Of a stretch of 61,497 nt of DNA, positions 52,544 through 61,497 are shown piece by piece. Location: NCBI RefSeq assembly GCF_011045015.1, contig NZ_JAAKZY010000036.1, forward strand, positions 1 to 61,497. Direction: 5' to 3'. Position 1 is the first letter of the stretch. Each line of letters begins with the position of its first letter. This DNA comes from Streptomyces scabichelini (lineage in GTDB: Bacteria > Actinomycetota > Actinomycetes > Streptomycetales > Streptomycetaceae). The notes below the pieces were generated by a model that did not search any database, was not told the DNA's origin, and was given only the letters and a program-made list of their open reading frames with translations. A program made the translations under genes and the position numbers.

Positions 52544-54479
52544 GGCCGTCGCGACCGCAGCAGCCGTGCGAGCCGGACAAGTTCGGGGGCACGTCGAGCG
52601 TCGGGTTGCGGTCGAAGAAGCCGGCCGGCTTCAGCTTGAAGCCGGTGTAGTCGACCGGCATGATCGGCCAGTCCTCCGGGCGGGGCGCGTGGGTGAGACC
52701 GAAGGTGTGCCAGACCACCAGCGACTGCCCGTCGATGTCCCGGTCCGCCGCCGCGTAGGCAGGCAGCCCGGCACCGCCGGGGTGCTGGTTGACGAAATCA
52801 CCGGCCGGATAACGCTCGGCAGGGTCGTAGGCGGTCACCCACAGGTGCTTGGTGGCGAAGGCGGCCCGGGCAGCGATGGAGGAGTCCGGGTCGGCGAGCA
52901 GCGTCGGCTTGCCCTCGGGGTGGAGCACGTAGCCGACCGGCTTTCCAAGGGCATTGAGCGATCCTTGGTTGGTGATGTGCCAGACCCGGTCGACACTCAT
53001 GTCGGCGGTGCGCTTCGCCTCGCTCTCCCTGGTCAGCGGTGTGTGCCGGTAGGTGAAGGCGTTCCCGCGCGGATTGTCCGGACGGCCGATGCGGAGGCGT
53101 ACGACGTCGACCTCCTCCACCCGGTTCTCCGTACCGTCGACCGCCATGTCCAGGCGGGCGCAGAACAGGTGCTGGTGGTAAGGGGCGCCAAGGCCGGGGG
53201 CGATCTCGGCGGCATACGGGTAGTCGCCGCCCGGATAGGCGGAGGTGAAGACGACTCCGGTGGCCTTGGCCTCGAACTCGATGGTGCCGTCGAGGTAGAG
53301 GTACCAGTAGAAGCCGTAGTCGTAGTTGCCGACCGTGGTGAAGAAGGAGAGCACCATGCGGCGCTGGCGGCGGGTCTCGTTCGAGTTCGCCCACAGATCG
53401 GTGTGCTTCCAGAGGATGCCGTAGTCCTCCTCGTGCAGGCAGACCGCGTTGGGCAGGGTCCGCGGGTGGCCCGACTCGTCGGCGATGACCGCGTCGAGGT
53501 AGGTGATGTCACCGAGACAGTCGCAGCCGAGTTGGAGGGCGTTGGCCGACCGGCCGATCAGGTACTCGCCGGTGTCGAAGTAGTTCTGCCAGGAGCGGAC
53601 CGGCGAGGGGTCGGCGTAGGGCACGACCATCTCGGCGATGGAGGCCCGGTGGATGACCGGGCGGTCGCGGCCCTTGTCCCGGTCGTGGAAGGCCAGTTGG
53701 TGCAGGATCAGGCCCTCGCGGGCGTCGAAGCCGATGCGCAGGGACCAGTTCTCCCACGTCAGCAGATTGTTCTCAAGGGTGAAGCTGGGTCCCTCGGGCT
53801 GGGTGATCTCGATGGGTTTCTGCGTGGTGCGGGAGGGGCCGGTGACGGCCGGGTCGTGGAAGTTCCCGGATCCGGTGGGGATCGGGACGGGGCCGAGGTC
53901 GACGACGCGGTGGACGGTGCGGCTGAGCACGTCCACGTAGCCGACCAGGCCGTCGACGGGGTGGGCCCAGGCGTGGTCCTGCTCGTGTTCCTGGACGAAC
54001 GCCAGACCGCGCAGGATGCGGCGGCCGGACTCGTCCGGGTACTCGTCGGCGTAGACACCGGCGGACAGCGGGGCGACGCGTACGCGGGTCACGTCCAGGC
54101 CGCGGTCCTTGAGCGCGGCCAGCCACCGCTCGTCCTGGGTGAGCAGCTCTTCGACGATGCCGAATTCCTCTTCCAGCACGGGAAGTTGACCGTCGGCGAC
54201 GGCATCCAGCGTTCGCTCGGCGACGATGTTCCGCCCGGCCAGGGACACGAGAACGTCCCGCCCGGGAGCGCCCGCGATGTCATGGAGCAGTACGCGGGCC
54301 CGGCGGTCCACCGGGTCACCCACGGAGAAGGCGAACAGGTCGCTCTTCGTGGGCTCTTCGAGGCCCACGTAGACGAAGCGCGAGGTGTCCTGAAGGGATC
54401 CGGCTCGGTCCAGCACCGAGCGAATCTCCTCGATGTCGTCCGCGGTCAGTTGGTCGAGCGGGTGTGCTGTGGCGGTCAT
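52536..54479 (-). CDS. Copper-containing primary amine oxidase
   Basis: A 647-residue quinoprotein that deaminates primary amines such as tyramine or phenylethylamine to aldehyde, ammonia and hydrogen peroxide. The topaquinone precursor tyrosine is in [11 protein letters not shown] (Tyr386). The catalytic base is Asp302 in [10 protein letters not shown], and the copper ligands are His435 and His437 (YHQHLF) and probably His597 ([11 protein letters not shown]). Two N-terminal beta domains precede the catalytic domain. The ATG at 54479 follows GGAGGAG. No signal peptide, so it is intracellular. The final [11 protein letters not shown] tail with paired cysteines is unusual. It leads the operon with the membrane protein and TetR. 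Confidence 0.95.
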   Translation of the reverse strand: MTATAHPLDQLTADDIEEIRSVLDRAGSLQDTSRFVYVGLEEPTKSDLFAFSVGDPVDRRARVLLHDIAGAPGRDVLVSLAGRNIVAERTLDAVADGQLPVLEEEFGIVEELLTQDERWLAALKDRGLDVTRVRVAPLSAGVYADEYPDESGRRILRGLAFVQEHEQDHAWAHPVDGLVGYVDVLSRTVHRVVDLGPVPIPTGSGNFHDPAVTGPSRTTQKPIEITQPEGPSFTLENNLLTWENWSLRIGFDAREGLILHQLAFHDRDKGRDRPVIHRASIAEMVVPYADPSPVRSWQNYFDTGEYLIGRSANALQLGCDCLGDITYLDAVIADESGHPRTLPNAVCLHEEDYGILWKHTDLWANSNETRRQRRMVLSFFTTVGNYDYGFYWYLYLDGTIEFEAKATGVVFTSAYPGGDYPYAAEIAPGLGAPYHQHLFCARLDMAVDGTENRVEEVDVVRLRIGRPDNPRGNAFTYRHTPLTRESEAKRTADMSVDRVWHITNQGSLNALGKPVGYVLHPEGKPTLLADPDSSIAARAAFATKHLWVTAYDPAERYPAGDFVNQHPGGAGLPAYAAADRDIDGQSLVVWHTFGLTHAPRPEDWPIMPVDYTGFKLKPAGFFDRNPTLDVPPNLSGSHGCCGRDGHA

Positions 54480-54516
54480 GGTGCTCCTCCAGGGGGGTGC
54501 ACTTGGCGGTGCTTTT

Positions 54517-54530
54517 TCTACGTTGGTAGA
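54517..54530 (-). promoter_or_regulatory. Candidate TetR operator before the amine oxidase
   Basis: A perfect 5-4-5 palindrome (TCTAC, GTTG, GTAGA) flanked by A- and T-rich stretches lies 38 bases upstream of the amine oxidase start. A TetR gene is in the same operon, so autoregulation is plausible. Bases 54531-54735 otherwise show nothing. Confidence 0.55.
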
Positions 54531-54735
54531 GGAAAAAGGACGGGCGTGGTTCGGGTCCTGACCTCGGCCGGGAGTTCCTGCCGGGCGGCCGGATCCCGTG
54601 CACGCATGGGCGGAAGCACGTGCACCTACTGGCGAATCCGCGGCGACTTTCGTGCCGCAGGCGAGTGCGCCCAGGCGCGCCGGTGCCCGCTCGGCGGCCG
54701 CGCGGACCCGCTGCGGTCGCTCACGACGGCGGCCG

Positions 54736-55734
54736 TCACCGGATCGTCCGAGGACCGAAGTAGGCGAGTGCCGCGCCCGCCACCAGCGCCACTCCCTGGG
54801 CCATCAGCTGCCAGAACGTCGGCACACCCAGCAGCGTGAGCCCGTTCTGCAGAGCGCCCAGGAACAGCACGCCGAGCAACACGCCGAAGACCGAGCCGGA
54901 GCCCCCGCTGAGGGCCACCCCGCCGAGCAGCACGGCGGTGAGCACCGTCAGTTCGAACCCGGCGCCCGAGGTCCCGGAGACAGCACTGTCGAGCACCGAC
55001 GCCCTGATGGCCCCGGTCAGCGCCGCCGCGGCTCCGGTGATCACAAACAGGAGGAACGGGATGCGACGAGTGTTTATACCGGAGAGATAGGCGGCCTCCC
55101 GGTTGACCCCGATGGCGAACACATGCCGCCCGCCCGGCGTCAAAGCCAGGAACATCGCCCCTGTCACAACTACGAGCGCGGCGATGACGACAGGCGCGGC
55201 GACCCCGGCGATCCGGGCACCTCCCAGCCAGGCGAAACCCGTTCCGAAGTCACTCAGCGGCAGCGGAAACAGCTGCTGCGCCAGCCCCCGTACGGCGGTG
55301 AGCATGCCCAGCGTCACGATGAACGCCGACAGCCCGAGATAGCAGCACAGGATCCCGTTCACGGCACCGACCGCCGCGCCGACTGCCAGCCCACCGAGCA
55401 CGGCCACTGCGGGAGACTGCCCTTGCGTCCCCGCGAGCCAGCCGGCCGCCAGCCCGCCGAGGGCGAGCGTCGAACCGACCGACAGATCGAGGTAGCCGCT
55501 GATGACCAGCAGGGCCAGTGGTACGGCGACGATGGCTGTGGTGGCCGCGTCGGTGGCGATCCCCCGCAGATTCGCTGCGTCGAGGAAACTGCCTGTGGAC
55601 AGCTGGAAGACCAGCACCATCAGGGCGAGCACGAGGGTCAGCGGATGGCGCTGAACGGTTGTCAGACCCCTCGTCCCGAGCGCGCGCGGGCTCTGCGGTG
55701 TGCTCGGGGCCGTGTCGGCTGTCGTGGTGCTCAT
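54736..55734 (-). CDS. Sugar-type ABC transporter permease (RbsC-like)
   Basis: A 332-residue inner-membrane permease of the BPD_transp_2 family. About ten helices are present, with the typical [19 protein letters not shown] loop and the ATPase-contact segment [17 protein letters not shown]; the helix [20 protein letters not shown] is also a family landmark. Starts at ATG 55734, overlapping the ATPase stop by four bases. With the ATPase and binding protein it forms a complete importer of the ribose/xylose/autoinducer-2 type. Substrate unknown; nearness to the amine oxidase could mean an amino compound or sugar. Confidence 0.93.
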   Translation of the reverse strand: MSTTTADTAPSTPQSPRALGTRGLTTVQRHPLTLVLALMVLVFQLSTGSFLDAANLRGIATDAATTAIVAVPLALLVISGYLDLSVGSTLALGGLAAGWLAGTQGQSPAVAVLGGLAVGAAVGAVNGILCCYLGLSAFIVTLGMLTAVRGLAQQLFPLPLSDFGTGFAWLGGARIAGVAAPVVIAALVVVTGAMFLALTPGGRHVFAIGVNREAAYLSGINTRRIPFLLFVITGAAAALTGAIRASVLDSAVSGTSGAGFELTVLTAVLLGGVALSGGSGSVFGVLLGVLFLGALQNGLTLLGVPTFWQLMAQGVALVAGAALAYFGPRTIR

Positions 55735-57497
55735 GCTGCTCCTTCTGCGGGGGTGTCGTGGACGGCCGACAGCAGGGCCGCTTCGGTGAGTTGGGCACCC
55801 GCCAGCTCACCGATGACCCGTCCGCGGGCCACAATCAGACAGCGGTGGGCGAGCGCCACGACCTCCTCGGGATCGCTGGAGGCGAAGAGCACCGCGGTCC
55901 GCTTCTCGGCAGCGAGTCCGGCCACCACTCGGTAGATCTCCTGGCGGGCCCCGACGTCCACGCCCTGGGTCGGCTCGTCGAGCAGCAGGACATTGGTCCT
56001 GCTGCGCTCGTTGACCCAGCGTCCGAGGACGAGTTTTTGCTGATTGCCCCCGGAGTAGGCCGCCGCGGGCAGCTTGGGCCGCGCCGGACGCAGACTGACA
56101 GCCGCAGCCACCGCGTCGAAGGTCCGCCGCTCGGCCCTGACGGACCGCAGAACTCCCCGCGCGAGGGAACGCAGGCCCGGAAGCAGCACGTTGTCCTGCG
56201 CGGTGAGTGTCGCGAACAGTCCCTGGGCACGTCGGTCCGCGGGCACCAGGGCGATCCCGGCGGCCAGTGCCTCGGCGGGCCGAGCAGGTGCGACGGCCCT
56301 GCCCCCGAGCCGCACACTCCCGGCCGACTTTTGTCGTCTGCCGAACAGGGTCTCGAGGATGCGCGTACGACCGGACCCGATGAGTCCGTACATCCCGACG
56401 ATCTCGCCTTCGGCGACGTCGAACCCCACCGGCCCGAACCCGGCCCCGGCCAGCCCCTCCACCGTCAGGCCGGGGTGACCGGCCGTGGCCGCCGCCGGGT
56501 CCGGGGCCTTGTCATCCAGGACTGAGGCCGGGTCCCGGTGGGGGACCGGGTACGGGCCGTCCCGCACCGACCGGCTCGGAACGGCTGGACGGCCCGGCGC
56601 CGACGATCCCGAGGGCGGAGTGACTTCGGAGTTCCGGGGTCCGGACCGGGCGTCGAGGGCCCCGGACCCGCCGCTTGCCTCGGGAAGGCTTTGTGGACCG
56701 GCGCTGTCGTCGGACGGGCCGTGGCCCCGCTCGGTCGCTCCTGCGCGGCCGGGCCGGGGCGGCGGACTGCCGCTTGCCCGCCCCATGATCGTGGTGACCA
56801 GCTGCCTGCGGCTGTGTCCCGACGCCGTCGAGTGGTAGTCGACCCGCCCGTCGCGCAGCACGGTCACCGCGTCCGCGAGCCGTTCCACCTCCGACAGCAG
56901 ATGCGTGACGTAGACGATCGCCAACCCTTGGGTGCGCAGGTCCTCCACACGGGCCGCCAAGGCGTCGCTCTCGGCGCCGGACAGCGCGGCGGTGGGTTCG
57001 TCCAGGACGAGGACCGAGGCGTTGCGGCTGAGAGCCTTCGCGATCTCCACCAACTGCCGCTGGCCCATCGGTAGGCCACCGACCCGGTCGCGGGGCGCGC
57101 ATCCGGCGGCGACCCGTTCCAGCAGCCCAGCGGCGAGCGTCTCCTGAGCGCGGCGGTTGACCGCGCCGTACCGGATCCGCTCCTGGCCGAGGAATATGTT
57201 CTCGGCGACCGTGAGCGAGTCGACGACGCTCAGCGTCTGGAAGATGATCGCCACACCCGCCGCGATGGACTCGCGCGGGTTCAGCCGCGCGTAGGAGGTG
57301 CCGCCCACCTCGATCGTGCCCGCGTCCGGCGCGAACGCGCCGCCGAGACACTTGATCAGGGTGGACTTGCCCGCACCGTTGTGGCCGAGCAGGGCGTGGA
57401 CCTGACCCGTCGGCACGGTCAGGTCCACGTTGTCGAGGGCCTTGGCACCGCCGAAGGACTTGCGCAGCCCTCGGATCCGCAGATTCGCCACCGTCAT
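55731..57497 (-). CDS. Sugar-type ABC transporter ATPase (RbsA-like) with a long linker
   Basis: A 588-residue protein with two fused ATPase domains. The first (about 1-240) has Walker A LLGHNGAGKSTLIK, signature-region GGLPMGQRQLVEIAKAL and Walker B SVLVLDEPTAAL. The second (about 345-580) has the degenerate GLIGSGRTRILETLFG, SGGNQQKLVLGRW and VLLLDEPTQGVD. Between them lie about 95 residues of Gly/Ser/Pro/Arg-rich sequence (RAGATERGHGPSDDSAGPQS and on), whereas ordinary RbsA proteins join directly with a few residues. The frame is uninterrupted across it. Starts at ATG 57497. Confidence 0.92.
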   Translation of the reverse strand: MTVANLRIRGLRKSFGGAKALDNVDLTVPTGQVHALLGHNGAGKSTLIKCLGGAFAPDAGTIEVGGTSYARLNPRESIAAGVAIIFQTLSVVDSLTVAENIFLGQERIRYGAVNRRAQETLAAGLLERVAAGCAPRDRVGGLPMGQRQLVEIAKALSRNASVLVLDEPTAALSGAESDALAARVEDLRTQGLAIVYVTHLLSEVERLADAVTVLRDGRVDYHSTASGHSRRQLVTTIMGRASGSPPPRPGRAGATERGHGPSDDSAGPQSLPEASGGSGALDARSGPRNSEVTPPSGSSAPGRPAVPSRSVRDGPYPVPHRDPASVLDDKAPDPAAATAGHPGLTVEGLAGAGFGPVGFDVAEGEIVGMYGLIGSGRTRILETLFGRRQKSAGSVRLGGRAVAPARPAEALAAGIALVPADRRAQGLFATLTAQDNVLLPGLRSLARGVLRSVRAERRTFDAVAAAVSLRPARPKLPAAAYSGGNQQKLVLGRWVNERSRTNVLLLDEPTQGVDVGARQEIYRVVAGLAAEKRTAVLFASSDPEEVVALAHRCLIVARGRVIGELAGAQLTEAALLSAVHDTPAEGAA

Positions 57498-57506
57498 GGG
57501 AAGGGC

Positions 57507-58547
57507 CTACGCGCTCTGGGCGAGCAGCGCGTCGATCTTCGCGCCGTCGCTCCGCCGGAGCAGGGTGATCGGCACATTCACGCTCGGATTCGGCTTCCCG
57601 GCGGCGACCGCGCGCGGTACGTCTACGACGGCGGAGGCGATGTCCTTCAGCGCGAGGGCCGCGGAGGCCCGGTAGAAGGTGCCCTCCCTGATCGCGAGAA
57701 GGGAGGGCGTGGAGCCGTCCTGGCCGCCGACAAAGGTCTTGGCGTCGTCTTTCTTCCGTCCCGCCTGCTGGAGCGCTTTGAAGCCGCCGTACGCGCCCGA
57801 GTCCGTCACCCCCAGAATGATGTTGAGATCGGGGTGCTTTGCCAGGATCGCGTTGGACTTCGACAGGGCCGTGTCCGGATCGATGGCCTGCTCTTCGGCG
57901 ACCACGTCGACGCCGGGCGCGAGCTTGGTGAAGGCGTCGATCATGCCCTTGGTACGCTCGCGGCCCAACTGGATGGTGCTGTCGGTCAGGAACGCGATCT
58001 TCCCCTTCCCACCGAGCTCCTCTTCGGCCCATTTCGCCGCCGCCTCGCCCAGGAGCGTGCCGCCCTCCAGGAAGCTGAACTGGATGTCCGCGCTCTGGTT
58101 CTCCAGCGAGCCGCCGTAGGTGACCCAGATCAGCCCTGCGTCCAGCGCCTGCCGGGCGATCTTCTCGGTGGCCTCGAAGATCATCGGGAACGACACGATC
58201 GCAGGCACTTGCTGGGCGATCCAGGCATTGAGATTGGTGGCCTGGGCGTCGGGATTGCTCGCGTCGTTCGTCGTCGCCAGAGAGATGTCGTGCTTTTGGG
58301 CGGCCGCCGTGGAGAGCTTGACGAGGCTGGCGTAGAGCGGGAGTTGGGTGTACGGGTAGTCGAAGCCGATCTTGGCGAGGTTTTGGACGGCCGTCGGAGA
58401 GCCGCTGTCGTCCTTTGCCGAGGCGGCTGTTGTTTCCTGCGGGCCCGCACAGCCTGTGGCGGTCAGGGCGGTGGCCGCCATCGCCCCGCCGGACCAGGCC
58501 AGGAACTGTCTGCGTGAAGCGGGGGCGGAAAGGAGCGGCTTGACCAT
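57507..58547 (-). CDS. Sugar-type ABC transporter substrate-binding lipoprotein
   Basis: A 346-residue periplasmic-binding-protein-like lipoprotein. A twin-arginine start (ASRRQFLAWSGG) is followed by the lipobox TATGC (Cys33), so it may be exported folded and then anchored. The body fits Peripla_BP_4: VQNLAKIGFDYPYTQLPLYA, WIAQQVPAIVSFPMIFEATE, GKIAFLTDSTIQLGRERTKG, NIILGVTDSGAYGGFKALQQ and GGQDGSTPSLLAIREG. The ATG at 58547 follows GGAGG. It is the first gene of the importer operon with the ATPase (starting 10 bases after its stop) and permease. Confidence 0.93.
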   Translation of the reverse strand: MVKPLLSAPASRRQFLAWSGGAMAATALTATGCAGPQETTAASAKDDSGSPTAVQNLAKIGFDYPYTQLPLYASLVKLSTAAAQKHDISLATTNDASNPDAQATNLNAWIAQQVPAIVSFPMIFEATEKIARQALDAGLIWVTYGGSLENQSADIQFSFLEGGTLLGEAAAKWAEEELGGKGKIAFLTDSTIQLGRERTKGMIDAFTKLAPGVDVVAEEQAIDPDTALSKSNAILAKHPDLNIILGVTDSGAYGGFKALQQAGRKKDDAKTFVGGQDGSTPSLLAIREGTFYRASAALALKDIASAVVDVPRAVAAGKPNPSVNVPITLLRRSDGAKIDALLAQSA

Positions 58548-58929
58548 TGCAGGACCTCCGAGATGGGTGGATGCCCCTCCTTGTGATGCGGCACGATGCG
58601 GGGCGTGCGGGTGACATTAAGTCGACGGGCCCTGCCGCCACATCGGCAGAACAACCGATACGCGCGGCTTGTCCGGCGCCCCGCACCAGCTGCGCCCGCA
58701 CCACCTCGGACCGTGTCCGACGCGGTTGGTTTGCGGAGTGGCGTAGAGCAGCGCGGGGCTGCCGCCCGACCGGGAAAGGCCCGATAGGGGCGCACGGCAC
58801 GTCCGTGATCATGGGCCACACCAGCGGGATCGGCGGGGATTCACCCATGACACCGGTCGCGGTGACGACTGCCTGGCCCGGTACATGGAGGCGTGTTCCG
58901 GCGCCACGGTCCCGGACCTCGCCCAGGAG
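58548..58929. other. Upstream region of the importer operon
   Basis: Contains the promoter region of the leftward ABC operon. No open frame with a start signal or family motif could be supported up to the transposase debris that begins near 58930. Confidence 0.35.
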
Positions 58930-59090
58930 GCAACTACTCGGTCGCCACCGTCCACCGGCTCCTGCACCAGGCCGGCACCCGGATGCGTCCCCAGCACAAC
59001 CACGGCCCAGCCCCCCGCGATACCGCCGGCAGCTTCGAGCCGCAGATCGTCAAGAAGCGGCAGCGGCGGCTGACCGGCGTCGACGAGTGC
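58930..59090 (+). pseudogene. IS256-family transposase fragment joined to a helix-turn-helix relic
   Basis: One frame reads GNYSVATVHRLLHQAGTRMR (a short helix-turn-helix as in resolvases) and directly continues NHGPAPRDTAGSFEPQIVKK RQRRLTGVDE. The latter matches the segment VPRDxxGSFEPxIVxKRQRR at the start of IS256 transposase catalytic domains. Sequences of different origin are fused, and the following frame changes at about 59090. Confidence 0.55.
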
Positions 59091-59094
59091 CGCA

Positions 59095-60130
59095 TCCGTA
59101 CGCCCTCTCCACAGCCTGCTGACGGAGCTGGCGGAAGTCTCCCTGGGCGTGGACGCCACCCCCGTCCGAACGTTCTCCCGCGGCCGCCGCACGAACGGGC
59201 CGGAGCTCGCCACGGACCCGGATGCCGGCTGGTACGTACGGGAAGGCGACCACAGGGACCCTGACGCGCTGGTCTCCGATTCCATGCGCCCGTCTCCGCC
59301 GCCCGCCAAGAAGGGCAAGGCCAAGCCTTCCGAGGGCAAGAAGAAGATCTCGCTCAAGAAGAAGTACCTCTTCGGCTACGACGCCCACCTCATCGTGACC
59401 CGAGACGCAGAACACGACACCGTACTCCTCGACGACGGCACCCCGAACCCCGCAGTCCTCCCGGCCCTCGTCCTCGGCGTCGCCCTCGACAAGCCCGGCC
59501 ACCGCCCCGCGTACAACGGCTTGAAGATCCTCAACCGACTCCGGGAGCGCGTGGATACAAACCCGGCTACCTTGCCGGCGACCGGGCCTACAACAACTCC
59601 GAGCCCCAGGAGTGGCAGCACCCCGTCCGAGCCATGGGCTACAAGCCCGTCTACGACTACCGTGCGGACCAGCTCGGCAAGCAGGCCGGAACGCACGGAG
59701 CGATCCTCGTCGAAGGCCGCTGGTACTGCCCGTCCATGCCCGAGCCCCTCATCAAGGCCACCATCGACCTGCACGCCGAGCGCATCGACCGGGAGACGTG
59801 GATCAAGCTGATCGCCGCCCGTCGCGGCTACCGCCTCATGCCGAAGGAGAACGCCGACGCCGACGGCTACCAGCGGATGATGTGTCCCGCCGAGGCGGGC
59901 AAGGCCCAGTGCCTCATCGAACCGCGCACTCTCGGGCGCGGCATCCACCTGCCCCTCATCGACCCGGAACCCAGCCCCACCGGTCCACTCAAGATCTGCC
60001 GCCAGCACACGATCACCGTCAGCCCCGAAGCCGGGGCCAAGCAGTGGCAAGCCCTGGACTACGGCAGCCCGGAGTGGCAGAGGGTCTACTTCCGGCTCCG
60101 AAACAGCGTCGAGGGCTACAACGGCGACCC
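59095..60130 (+). pseudogene. Frameshifted transposase-like gene
   Basis: From about 59095 one frame reads LLTELAEVSLGVDATPVRTF, KKYLFGYDAHLIVTRDAEHD, LPALVLGVALDKPGHRPAYN and GLKILNRLRER. From 59553 another frame continues GYKPGYLAGDRAYNNSEPQE, GYKPVYDYRADQLGKQAGTH, GRWYCPSMPEPLIKATIDLH, MMCPAEAGKAQC and YFRLRNSVEGYNGD, ending near 60130. The halves form one protein known from Streptomyces mobile elements (a DDE-like fold with FGYDAHL and LAGDRAYNN). A one- or two-base indel and loss of both ends make it inactive. A short frame MTEVTTQATETTAEEAPTLP at 60221 may be the start of another lost gene. Confidence 0.65.
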
Positions 60131-60360
60131 GCGCCATGCAGTACCTGAGCCTGATCTGGCCCCCGAGCGGCGCCAGTTGCTGACCACCACCCCTGCCCCG
60201 GCACCGACGAGGGAGTGCTGATGACCGAGGTCACCACGCAGGCCACGGAGACGACTGCCGAAGAGGCGCCGACGCTGCCGGAGGAGCTAGGGCGTGTTTG
60301 AGATGTCGATCGACACAGCCGAGGTCTTGATCGACATTTCGAGCACCGCATAGCGTCAGG

Positions 60361-60640
60361 GTGGTGGAAACAACGCACCGGCCCGCCGCCCGGGTCATCT
60401 GTCTGGACGCTGCCCATCGCCTGCTTCTTCTGCACTGGCGTGATCCGTTCGACGGGAGGTGGCTCTGGGAACCACCCGGTGGCGGTATCGAGCCGGGCGA
60501 GACGCCGCTGGTGGCGGCACGACGAGAACTGGCCGAGGAAACCGGACTCGACCCGGCTGCGGTGCTTGATCGGTCTGTGCCAGTCGACCGTGATGTTCAG
60601 GCGACCGGCCCACCGTCGTTCCTCGCCGCCGGGCAGGCGG
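60361..60640 (+). pseudogene. Nudix hydrolase, 3' truncated
   Basis: From GTG 60361 the frame encodes THRPAARVICLDAAHRLLLL, the Nudix box GGGIEPGETPLVAARRELAE ETGL (about 40-63) and DPAAVLDRSVPVDRDVQATG. Relatives continue for about 70 more residues with an RxxxW strand region; here the sequence changes at about 60610 to an arginine-rich frame that is antisense to the next gene and stops at 60798. The catalytic box is intact, but the fold is incomplete, so activity is unlikely. Confidence 0.7.
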
Positions 60641-60691
60641 GTGACCGGGCAGGCTGGAGGCGGCCGGCCTGCCCGGGGCCCCGGTGGCCGG

Positions 60692-61135
60692 TCAGGGGCG
60701 CGCGTATACCTTGCAGCGGCCAAGGGGAGTGTCGTTTGCGTCCGCGAGGCAGACCCGGACGTAGGCGGCCCCGCCGGGGACATCCGCGGGAACGGTGAAG
60801 CTGATCGGCTTGACCTCGTTGCACGCCAAGCTGCTGCTCTTGAGGCCGAGGTTCCTGCCTTCGTCACTGGCGTCGTGCGTGGATACGTACACCCTGCGGC
60901 AATCGCTGGCGCTGACGGATCTAAGTGTCCCGTTGACGGTGACCGACCGGTTATTCCAGGTCAGGGTGCCGCGAGCGTAGGTGGCTCCGTAGGTGACGTC
61001 GAAGGGGCTGGTGGAGGAGGCGGCCGGCGCGGCGGGGGCCGGCGCGGCGCTGGCGGCCGGTGCGGTGAGCGCCGTGGGTATGGCGAAGGCCGAGGCGGCG
61101 GCAACCGCGAGGACGGAACGACGCAGTAACGACAT
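60692..61135 (-). CDS. Small secreted protein of unknown function
   Basis: A 147-residue exported protein. The ATG at 61135 follows AGGAGA and begins a signal peptide (SLLRRSVLAVAAASAFAIPT, cleavage near ASAAPA at about 32). The mature part is a compact beta-rich domain (FDVTYGATYARGTLTWNNRS, VTVNGTLRSVSASDCRRVYV and AYVRVCLADANDTPLGRCKV) with four cysteines. It resembles small Streptomyces secreted beta-sandwich proteins without assigned role. Convergent with the truncated Nudix gene. Confidence 0.82.
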   Translation of the reverse strand: MSLLRRSVLAVAAASAFAIPTALTAPAASAAPAPAAPAASSTSPFDVTYGATYARGTLTWNNRSVTVNGTLRSVSASDCRRVYVSTHDASDEGRNLGLKSSSLACNEVKPISFTVPADVPGGAAYVRVCLADANDTPLGRCKVYARP

Positions 61136-61497
61136 GGGAATTCTCCTGTCACGCAAAGGATGGTGCTGGCGACTGCAAGTGCTGATCCGGTGGCACGCAA
61201 AGAACGGAGCCCGAGGCTAAGGGCCAAGAGGTGGAAAATGCCTCAGGAGGTCGATGGGACGGGGACCCCCGGTAAGGAGCGCCGGTGTTTTGTCGCTGTC
61301 CACCGAAAGTTCCGGCGCATCAAATTTCCGGCTCATCTGGATTGTTCCGTTTGACGTTCGTACGCGGGCCTACCGGCTGTGCACCAGAATGCCGGGGTGC
61401 TGTCCAGTTGTCTTTGGCGGAGCATCCACATTTCCTTGACGTTGCGTCTACACCGGGAGGCGAAGAGCTTGGTGGCGGTAGGCGGTGGGTGGGGTGC
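61136..61497. other. Right edge, no supported gene
   Basis: Holds the promoter side of the leftward secreted-protein gene. The last 150 bases show no recognisable frame on either strand; a gene could begin beyond the edge. Confidence 0.3.

Noticed and set aside
52542..54839. A 765-codon plus-strand open frame
   Set aside because: It is antisense to the amine oxidase and consists of Val/Gly/Asp-rich low-complexity sequence.
1..61497. CRISPR arrays, tRNA and rRNA genes
   Set aside because: No regularly spaced direct repeats of 24-40 bases and no tRNA-like GGTTCGA/ATCC arm in a cloverleaf context were found by reading both strands.

Overview
The window is high-GC actinobacterial DNA, almost certainly from Streptomyces. 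Support for this comes from GTG starts, GGAGG-type ribosome sites, many four-base ATGA/GTGA overlaps, and families typical of the genus: a TerD protein, a SapA-like spore protein, HAF-repeat and SlpD/E-like secreted proteins, and an HTH-STAND-WD40 protein. About a third of the sequence is gene debris (frameshifted or truncated ORFs, IS fragments, dehydrogenase, polymerase, XdhC and integrase remnants). That density suggests a chromosome arm or another poorly conserved accessory region, but this is inference. No tRNA, rRNA or CRISPR array was seen.

Layout. 0-5.5 kb: a cytochrome P450 cut by the left edge, an NmrA-type reductase, a DUF6193-like protein, a secreted esterase and a TerD protein. 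5.5-9.3 kb: an orphan BlaI-type repressor beside a decayed M56 protease gene, a DesK/NarL-type two-component pair, and an esterase pseudogene carrying a promoter block also found before the intact esterase. 9.3-16.2 kb: an ArsR/small membrane protein/MMPL operon, a translationally coupled pair of CNNM/HlyC-type membrane proteins, and an acyltransferase-3 protein. 16.2-19.6 kb: SRPBCC proteins with an ArsR regulator; six copies of a GCAAC-N(4-5)-GTTGC palindrome lie before the two SRPBCC genes. 19.6-26.8 kb: decayed DNA around an alpha/beta hydrolase, a SapA-like protein, a secreted S33 peptidase and a small membrane protein.

26.8-31.8 kb: a coupled TPR-protein/GNAT pair, both apparently frameshifted; a secreted HAF-repeat protein; and nested IS4/IS30 remnants fused to a dehydrogenase tail. 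31.8-38.4 kb: a 1256-residue HTH-STAND-WD40 protein, two small secreted proteins, an APH-type kinase and a WapI-immunity-like fragment. 38.4-46.4 kb: a truncated IS701-like transposase, an AraC regulator, secreted proteins and lipoproteins, and several broken small membrane-protein genes. 46.6-58.6 kb: an amine/amide catabolic region with a YtcJ-type amidohydrolase and LuxR regulator, a FixJ-type regulator fused to a reductase remnant, a TetR regulator/membrane protein/copper amine oxidase operon, and a sugar-type ABC importer. 58.6-61.5 kb: a mosaic of transposase remnants, a truncated Nudix gene and a secreted protein.

The clearest working units are the SRPBCC/ArsR regulon, the ArsR-MMPL operon, the two-component pair with its probable target motif, and the amine oxidase operon with a candidate TetR operator just upstream.
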